DNA of 64,000 nt from NCBI RefSeq assembly GCF_003634455.1, contig NZ_RBLC01000001.1, positions 310,001-374,000 of the forward strand, read 5' to 3'. The stretch's first letter is position 1, and each line of letters begins with the position of its first letter. This document shows, one piece after another, positions 59,438 to 64,000 of this stretch. Origin of the DNA: Flavobacterium endophyticum (GTDB lineage Bacteria > Bacteroidota > Bacteroidia > Flavobacteriales > Flavobacteriaceae). Made by a program: the position numbers and the translations under genes. A model generated the notes under the pieces. That model ran no database searches, had not been told where the DNA came from, and saw only the letters and a list, made by a program, of their open reading frames with translations.

Positions 59438-59649
59438 AATATACGCTATTGATTTTCTTTTGCTTGTTGATCCTGCAATCTTGCAAGAGCACGCAAGTTA
59501 AAGAATATGAAAAACAACATATTAACGATCCCGAGATGAAGCTTTCTGCCAAAACAGCAGAACGGCACGAAACAAATTTTCAAGTCTATCGTGAAGGCGC
59601 TTCGGGTGCCAACGGAGGCAAGACAGGCGGAGGCTGTGGCTGTAACTAA
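59434..59649 (+). CDS. DUF4266 lipoprotein
   Basis: The 71-residue lipoprotein (LILQSCKST, Cys17) ends in the DUF4266 signature REGASGANGGKTGGGCGCN. EGASGAN resembles the ApbE flavinylation motif DGxSGAT, with Asn at the position normally modified. The Gly/Cys-rich end could bind a metal. The family is found between ApbE and DUF3570 genes in Bacteroidetes and Proteobacteria. Overlaps both neighbours by a few bases. Confidence 0.87.
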   Translation: MKYTLLIFFCLLILQSCKSTQVKEYEKQHINDPEMKLSAKTAERHETNFQVYREGASGANGGKTGGGCGCN

Positions 59650-61148
59650 TGTATACTATACGAAAAATTATTCTTGTTTTTTTACTGAGTATCAGCGGAC
59701 TTGCGCAAGAAAATGATTCTACAGAAGTGGTCTATAAAAGGCGTGTTCTTGAGGCATCCGAAATTGAATTTATTAGCAGTTATTACAAGCAAGACGGAAG
59801 CCATTCTGCTGTTTCGGGCGGCATCGGCACTGAAAAACTGACCGACGTAGCTTCAAACATTGTTCTTACGATACCTTTGAATGCAGATGATGTCTTGACA
59901 ATCGACGCTGGGTTTTCTGCCTACACTTCGGCTTCTTCCAGCAATATAAATCCATTTTTTACGGACGGAAGTTACGTCGATAACGGCAACAATACTGGAG
60001 CATCCCGCGGTTATGTAAAAAACACAAAAGACCTGAATAGAGATAGCGACGATGATGACTACGGAACGACACAGCCCTTACCGTATGGCAGTCCTTGGAT
60101 TGAATCGACTGGAGCTTCTAGAAAAGACGTTTTGACCACATTGTCTGCCAACTACAGCCACAGTTCGGATGGCAGGAACCTAATTTGGAACGGGAATCTG
60201 TCTGTTTCAAAAGAATACGATTACCAGTCCTTTGGTTTTGGCGGCGGAATTGCAAAATTGTTCAATGAAAAAAATTCTGAAATTTCAATAAAAGCCAGTG
60301 CTTATTTGGACAAATGGAAAGCTATCTATCCTACAGAACTTCATGAATATGCGAAGTATGGCTTCAATTTCCAAAACAACGGCTATTTTGAAAACGTAAC
60401 GGTTTATGACCAGTACGGACTTGAAACTAGCAATTACCTTCCGTTCTATTTCTCTGAATTTGATAATGAAAAAAGAAATTCATACTCGCTATCGCTAGGG
60501 TTTTCACAAGTGCTTACGAAAGAACTGCAGGTTTCTATTTTCATGGATGTGCTGTATCAGGAAGGCTTGCTCTCGACTCCTTACCATAGGGTCTATTTTG
60601 CAGATAAAGCGAACTATTACATAGGCCAGAAACGCTATATTCCTCTTTATGATACGCCGCAAAACAAAGGTGTTTACAGGCTTGCCGATGATGTAGAACG
60701 GCTGCCTGATAATCGATTCAAATTGCCACTTGGAGCAAGGCTGAATTATTACATCAATGACTTGATGGTTTTGAGAACTTATTATCGTTTTTATTCGGAT
60801 GACTGGGGGCTTGTGTCGCATACAGCCAGCATCGAGCTTCCAATAAAGATCTCAAATTCTTTTACGGCTTATCCGATGTATCGCTTTTATACCCAAAAGG
60901 CGTTGGATTATTTCGCACCATTTGAACAGCATTATTCCAGCGAAAAGTATTATACCTCAGATTATGATCTTTCTTCGTTTGACAGCCATCAATATGGTGC
61001 GGGATTCAGCTATTCGGCTGTATTCTCTCCGTTTAAAATTTTCAAGTTTGGACTGAAAAACGTCGATTTCAGATACAATCATTACAGTCGAAGCGACCAG
61101 CTAGAGGCAGATATTTTTACAATCGCCATCAAATTCGTAAACCAATAA
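59649..61148 (+). CDS. DUF3570 outer-membrane barrel protein
   Basis: The 499-residue protein has a signal peptide (SGLAQ) and the DUF3570 hallmark YYKQDGSHSAVSGGIGTEKL (about 48-67), followed by DVASNIVLTIPLNADD. The remainder alternates as a large outer-membrane barrel (YSLSLGFSQVLTKELQVSIF, VLRTYYRFYSDDWGL, TAYPMYRFYTQKALDYFAPF), with a C-terminal strand IFTIAIKFVNQ. It probably forms the outer-membrane part of the ApbE-linked redox system. Start overlaps the DUF4266 stop (TAATG). Confidence 0.9.
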   Translation: MYTIRKIILVFLLSISGLAQENDSTEVVYKRRVLEASEIEFISSYYKQDGSHSAVSGGIGTEKLTDVASNIVLTIPLNADDVLTIDAGFSAYTSASSSNINPFFTDGSYVDNGNNTGASRGYVKNTKDLNRDSDDDDYGTTQPLPYGSPWIESTGASRKDVLTTLSANYSHSSDGRNLIWNGNLSVSKEYDYQSFGFGGGIAKLFNEKNSEISIKASAYLDKWKAIYPTELHEYAKYGFNFQNNGYFENVTVYDQYGLETSNYLPFYFSEFDNEKRNSYSLSLGFSQVLTKELQVSIFMDVLYQEGLLSTPYHRVYFADKANYYIGQKRYIPLYDTPQNKGVYRLADDVERLPDNRFKLPLGARLNYYINDLMVLRTYYRFYSDDWGLVSHTASIELPIKISNSFTAYPMYRFYTQKALDYFAPFEQHYSSEKYYTSDYDLSSFDSHQYGAGFSYSAVFSPFKIFKFGLKNVDFRYNHYSRSDQLEADIFTIAIKFVNQ

Positions 61149-61181
61149 ACCAATTATATCACTCTTTTAAAAATCAAAACA

Positions 61182-61787
61182 ATGAAAAAAATTACAGCTA
61201 TTATTTTATTAATTCTTTCTGGACTCATCCTTTCCAATTGCAATAAGGATGACGACAATGCTCGTGATGGCGGAAATTCAATCATCGGGACATGGAAGCT
61301 TATTGAAGAATATACCGACGGAACTGCCGTGAGCCTAAACAGCTGCGTTTTGCAGGAAACTTATATTTTTGGAGCGGAGCAATTTACACATGAAATTTAT
61401 TCGAATTCTTCCAGAAGGTCTGGAGCTTCTTCTGATGACGAGGGTGACGACGATGGCGGCGATGATAACAGCGACGATGAAGATGATGATTCTAGCGATG
61501 ATCATGGGGATGATCATGGGGATGATGGAAGCGACGATACTTCAGATGATACCTCAGACGACGTGTCTGATGATAATGACGACAATCCGAGCGGAGAATG
61601 CTTGATGCAAGATCAAAAAATAGGTTTCTGGACGGCACAGAATAATAATTATGTCCTTACTGTAGATGGCGTTTCAGAAAACCTGACGATTCATTTTTCG
61701 GATGCCAATAACAGATTTTATTATGAAAAGACCATAACTGTTAGTGGAGTTCCAAAAGTAAAACGCTACGTCTTCCAAAGGCAATAA
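61182..61787 (+). CDS. Lipoprotein with Asp-rich insert in a lipocalin-like domain
   Basis: The 201-residue lipoprotein (LILSNCNKDD, Cys20) starts as a lipocalin-like domain (SIIGTWKLIEEYTDGT, CVLQETYIFGAEQFTHEIY) and finishes it at about 145-201 (IGFWTAQNNNYVLTVDG, KVKRYVFQRQ). Between them about 50 residues (85-135) are nearly all Asp, Ser, Gly and Glu, in repeated DD-x blocks. This stretch is likely disordered and could bind cations such as calcium or iron. It ends the ApbE operon, 33 bp after DUF3570. Confidence 0.8.
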   Translation: MKKITAIILLILSGLILSNCNKDDDNARDGGNSIIGTWKLIEEYTDGTAVSLNSCVLQETYIFGAEQFTHEIYSNSSRRSGASSDDEGDDDGGDDNSDDEDDDSSDDHGDDHGDDGSDDTSDDTSDDVSDDNDDNPSGECLMQDQKIGFWTAQNNNYVLTVDGVSENLTIHFSDANNRFYYEKTITVSGVPKVKRYVFQRQ

Positions 61788-61799
61788 GACATTAACCAA

Positions 61800-61834
61800 A
61801 CAAAAAAGCTGTTCTAAATGAACAGCTTTTTTTA
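61800..61834. terminator. Terminator, end of the DUF3570 operon
   Basis: AAAAAGCTGTTC and GAACAGCTTTTT form a 12-bp stem around TAAAT; serves both strands, overlapping the stop of the convergent gene. Confidence 0.88.
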
Positions 61835-62638
61835 TAGATTTTCGTGTAATTTCTTAAAGTAGTCAAAGGCTTTAAACACACGGCTTCCATACCAAGAAAA
61901 CATTTCGCCATCGACAAAAATCGTTTTGGCATGATGCGTATGTCTTCCCAATTCAAAAGCGTGCTCGTCTTTAAACGGGAAAGGTTCTGAAGAAAGCAAG
62001 ACCAAATCGGGGTCGCCTTGGATTCGCATCTTCTGAACGACAACTTCAGGATACCTGCCTTCGTATTTTGGATTGTTATCGTAGATATTTTCAAACTTAT
62101 TCAGTTTCAGCAATTCATTGATAAAAGTATCGCCGCCAGCAACCATATACGGATTTGCCCAGATGAAATAGGCTACTTTTTGGACTTCTTTATCTTTGAT
62201 AAAATGCTGAAAATCGGCCAAAGCAAAATTGGTCTTGTCAATCCATTTTTGAGCTTCGGTACGTTTGTTGAATAACTGTCCGAAATCTGAAATCATCTGC
62301 AGATTGTCTTCAATAGTCACAATATTAGTCACCCAAACAGGGCAGATTTTCTGCAGTTCTTCAACAATTTCTAAGGTATTTTCTTCTTTATTCGCAATGA
62401 TAATATCCGGCTGAAGAAGCCGTATTTTTTCATAATGGACTTTTTTTGTTCCTCCAATAATTTTCTTGGTCGACTTTAAATGATAAGGATGCACACAGAA
62501 TTTGGTTATTCCGATAATACTTTCTTCTAAGCCTAAATCAAACAGCAATTCCGTTTGCGATGGCACTAATGAAATGATTCTTTTCGGCGCTGTCTCAAAG
62601 GCAAACTGATTTCCTAATTGGTCAGTATAGGTTTTCAA
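61832..62638 (-). CDS. Helical-backbone metal/cobalamin receptor-like protein without signal peptide
   Basis: The 268-residue protein has the fold of ABC-transporter class III receptors (BtuF/FepB type): PKRIISLVPSQTELLFDLGL at the start, IIGITKFCVHP, LQPDIIIANKEENTLEIVEE and YFIWANPYMVAGGDTFINEL. Such receptors bind cobalamin, heme or siderophores in the periplasm. Here the protein begins MKTYTDQLGNQFAFE directly, with no signal peptide, and no permease or ATPase is adjacent, so its role may differ. It precedes DoxX and pyrF genes on the same strand. Confidence 0.8.
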   Translation of the reverse strand: MKTYTDQLGNQFAFETAPKRIISLVPSQTELLFDLGLEESIIGITKFCVHPYHLKSTKKIIGGTKKVHYEKIRLLQPDIIIANKEENTLEIVEELQKICPVWVTNIVTIEDNLQMISDFGQLFNKRTEAQKWIDKTNFALADFQHFIKDKEVQKVAYFIWANPYMVAGGDTFINELLKLNKFENIYDNNPKYEGRYPEVVVQKMRIQGDPDLVLLSSEPFPFKDEHAFELGRHTHHAKTIFVDGEMFSWYGSRVFKAFDYFKKLHENL

Positions 62639-62642
62639 TGGC

Positions 62643-63029
62643 TTATTCTTTTATCTTATTATTAATTCCGTTAGGAAACATAATCGCCAACAGTACAAAA
62701 ATAAGCAGAAAGTTAAATTCCACTCCATTTCTTCCACCGCCGACAACGAACCAGCCTTCGCTAAAATGAACCATGACGATACCCATAACCAAAATAAAAA
62801 TGGTAACAATCGATGCCAGCTTAACATATTTGTTCCAGAGCAACAGTACAGCCGCTGCCACATGCGACAATTTAATCAGCCATGCCAGAAAAACTCCATA
62901 AGGCGCAAAACCCACCATATTCAGATACAGATTACCAAAATCATTAATGCCATTGTTAAACATGCCCGGCACGCTGTGCATGATCAAAATTACGGCAACG
63001 GCAAAACGAAGAATAAAAGTTCTGTCCAT
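62643..63029 (-). CDS. DoxX family membrane protein
   Basis: The 128-residue protein has about four membrane helices (FILRFAVAVILIMHSVPGMF, VFLAWLIKLSHVAAAVLLLW, IVTIFILVMGIVMVHFSEGW, FLLIFVLLAIMFPNGI). It matches the DoxX-type layout, a small quinone-interacting membrane family. The gap to the receptor-like gene is 4 bp and to pyrF 6 bp, so the three genes form one transcript. Confidence 0.78.
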   Translation of the reverse strand: MDRTFILRFAVAVILIMHSVPGMFNNGINDFGNLYLNMVGFAPYGVFLAWLIKLSHVAAAVLLLWNKYVKLASIVTIFILVMGIVMVHFSEGWFVVGGGRNGVEFNFLLIFVLLAIMFPNGINNKIKE

Positions 63030-63035
63030 AGAGAT

Positions 63036-63848
63036 TTATTTGAGGATGTGTTCCATTTCTTGCTGTATTTTTAGAGCTTCTTCTCTAGCTTTTTCCGCAA
63101 AATCTTTTTCTTGCGAAGCATAAATAATTCCTCTTGAAGAATTGATCAGCAAGCCTACATTTTCAGACATTCCGTATTTGCATACTTCCGATAGGCTACC
63201 GCCTTGAGCACCGACACCTGGAACTAATAAGAAGCTATTTGGAATTATCTTTCGAATCTCAGTGAAAAATTCCGCTTTGGTCGCACCTACAACATACATT
63301 AGGTTTTCAGAATTTTTCCATGACTTAGACATTTCGATTACTTGTTTGTAAAGCTCTTTTCCGTCCACAGATTTGGTCTGAAAATCAAAAGCACCTTCAT
63401 TAGAAGTCAGTGCCAAGAGTATCGTAAATTTATCTTCCACAGCTAAAAAAGGCTCAACCGAATCTTTTCCCATATAAGGCGCTACTGTTACCGAATCAAA
63501 AGCCATATCTTGTAGAAATGCTTTGGCATACATAGCCGAAGTATTTCCGATATCGCCACGTTTTGCATCCGCAATCGTAAAAATCTCCGGATGTTTCTGA
63601 TTGATATAGGCAATAGTTTTTTCTAACGAAATCCAGCCTTTAATTCCATACGCTTCATAAAAAGCAGTATTCGGCTTATAAGCAACGGCAAGATCATGTG
63701 TAGCGTCGATTATGACTTTGTTGAATTCAAATATCGGGTCTTCTGTTGCTAGAAGATGTTGCGGAATTTTATTTAAATCCACATCAAGGCCGATGCAGAG
63801 AAATGATTTTTTTTGGCGAATTTGATTTGTTAGCTGTTGTGTTGTCAT
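63036..63848 (-). CDS. pyrF: Orotidine 5'-phosphate decarboxylase, type 2
   Basis: The 270-residue protein shows the longer subgroup-2 form: [20 protein letters not shown] at the start, [20 protein letters not shown], the catalytic [19 protein letters not shown] (Asp-Lys-Asp site, about 93-111), and [18 protein letters not shown]. It makes UMP from OMP in pyrimidine synthesis, in the cytoplasm. Head of a three-gene unit; prfA lies upstream on the same strand, separated by a terminator. Confidence 0.95.
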   Translation of the reverse strand: MTTQQLTNQIRQKKSFLCIGLDVDLNKIPQHLLATEDPIFEFNKVIIDATHDLAVAYKPNTAFYEAYGIKGWISLEKTIAYINQKHPEIFTIADAKRGDIGNTSAMYAKAFLQDMAFDSVTVAPYMGKDSVEPFLAVEDKFTILLALTSNEGAFDFQTKSVDGKELYKQVIEMSKSWKNSENLMYVVGATKAEFFTEIRKIIPNSFLLVPGVGAQGGSLSEVCKYGMSENVGLLINSSRGIIYASQEKDFAEKAREEALKIQQEMEHILK

Positions 63849-63869
63849 TGCTTGGAAAAGGTTAATTTT

Positions 63870-63899
63870 ATAAAAAAAGCCCCAATAATGAGGCTTGTT
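63870..63899 (-). terminator. Terminator of prfA
   Basis: On the minus strand AAGCC-T-CA TTAT TG-G-GGCTT is followed by T7. Confidence 0.75.
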
Positions 63900-63903
63900 T
63901 ATT

Positions 63904-64000
63904 TTAGAATACTTCGCTGGCTTCTTTTAATTTTTCGGTATTGCTTACCAATTGAAGCTCGTCTACAATTTTATGGATATCTCCGTTCATGATATTTCCT
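63904..64000 (-). CDS. prfA: Peptide chain release factor 1, C-terminal end (cut by window edge)
   Basis: Only the last 31 codons are visible: [18 protein letters not shown], then [13 protein letters not shown] and stop. This matches the C-terminus of RF1 in Bacteroidetes (MxGDIxKIIDELQLVxNxEKLKE). RF1 ends translation at UAA and UAG codons. Gene body lies to the right of the window. Confidence 0.8.
   Translation of the reverse strand, partial: GNIMNGDIHKIVDELQLVSNTEKLKEASEVF

Overview
The window is a chromosomal stretch of a flavobacterium, most likely Flavobacterium or a close Flavobacteriaceae relative. The evidence is A+T-rich DNA, -7 boxes of the Bacteroidetes TAnnTTTG type, lineage-typical families (GLPGLI, DUF3570, DUF4266, DUF4197, type III glutamine synthetase, imelysin, a type 9 sorting tail), and many lipoproteins whose signal peptides follow the MKK...C pattern. 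No rRNA, tRNA, insertion sequence, integrase, prophage or CRISPR locus was seen. The first gene (peptidylprolyl isomerase) and the last (prfA) are cut by the window edges.

Layout. 0-3 kb: two tandem cyclophilin-FKBP isomerases, a hypothetical protein and an acetyltransferase. 3.4-10.2 kb: an accessory patch of short secreted or membrane proteins, with a lipoprotein gene and a frameshifted remnant of it, two genes broken or altered at poly-T tracts in the signal-peptide region, and 21-bp-phased degenerate repeat arrays on both sides of a helical cytosolic protein. 10.2-12.6 kb: DUF1801, a phosphodiester glycosidase-like protein and purM. 12.6-20.5 kb: a curli (csg) operon with two curlins, CsgE with a CsgH-like N-terminus, CsgF, CsgG with a C-terminal barrel-like extension, a TolB-propeller-like lipoprotein, and two dual-OmpA proteins. 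20.7-29.9 kb: glnN, a YtxH protein, a large two-domain glycosyltransferase, secreted proteins and an esterase. 29.9-34.4 kb: a one-strand run with an aminoglycoside adenylyltransferase-like gene, cupin, acetyltransferase, P-loop ATPase, Tet(X)-related monooxygenase and AraC regulator. 34.5-39.5 kb: a G+C-rich NMO-like flavoenzyme candidate, a helical protein with a large 21-bp repeat array upstream, and a REC domain with Glu in place of the phospho-Asp. 39.8-41.5 kb: an ars operon with two ArsR operators. 41.5-49.4 kb: an ABC transporter, a lipoprotein, icmF and catalase, with a perfect 41-bp palindrome between the last two. 49.5-51.1 kb: two DUF4197 genes. 51.2-61.8 kb: two divergent operons probably concerned with iron and extracytoplasmic redox chemistry. 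61.8-64 kb: a metal-receptor-fold protein, DoxX, pyrF and the end of prfA.

How genes work together. The csg genes form an amyloid secretion unit: CsgG pore, CsgE cap, CsgF nucleation factor and two subunits. In the 51-62 kb divergon, porin, imelysin lipoprotein and di-heme lipoprotein face an HTTM/DoxX/thioredoxin/ApbE/DUF4266/DUF3570 operon. Near-identical 23-bp operator-like sites overlap both promoters, so the two arms are probably co-regulated, plausibly by a metal-responsive repressor.

The strongest candidate for something undescribed is the family of 21-bp-phased arrays. A TTKCA-type core recurs at almost exactly 21 bp, six times at 5.4 kb and about fourteen times at 38.2-38.5 kb, with variable bases between cores. 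For both associated genes an array begins about 90 bp upstream of a TAnnTTTG box.
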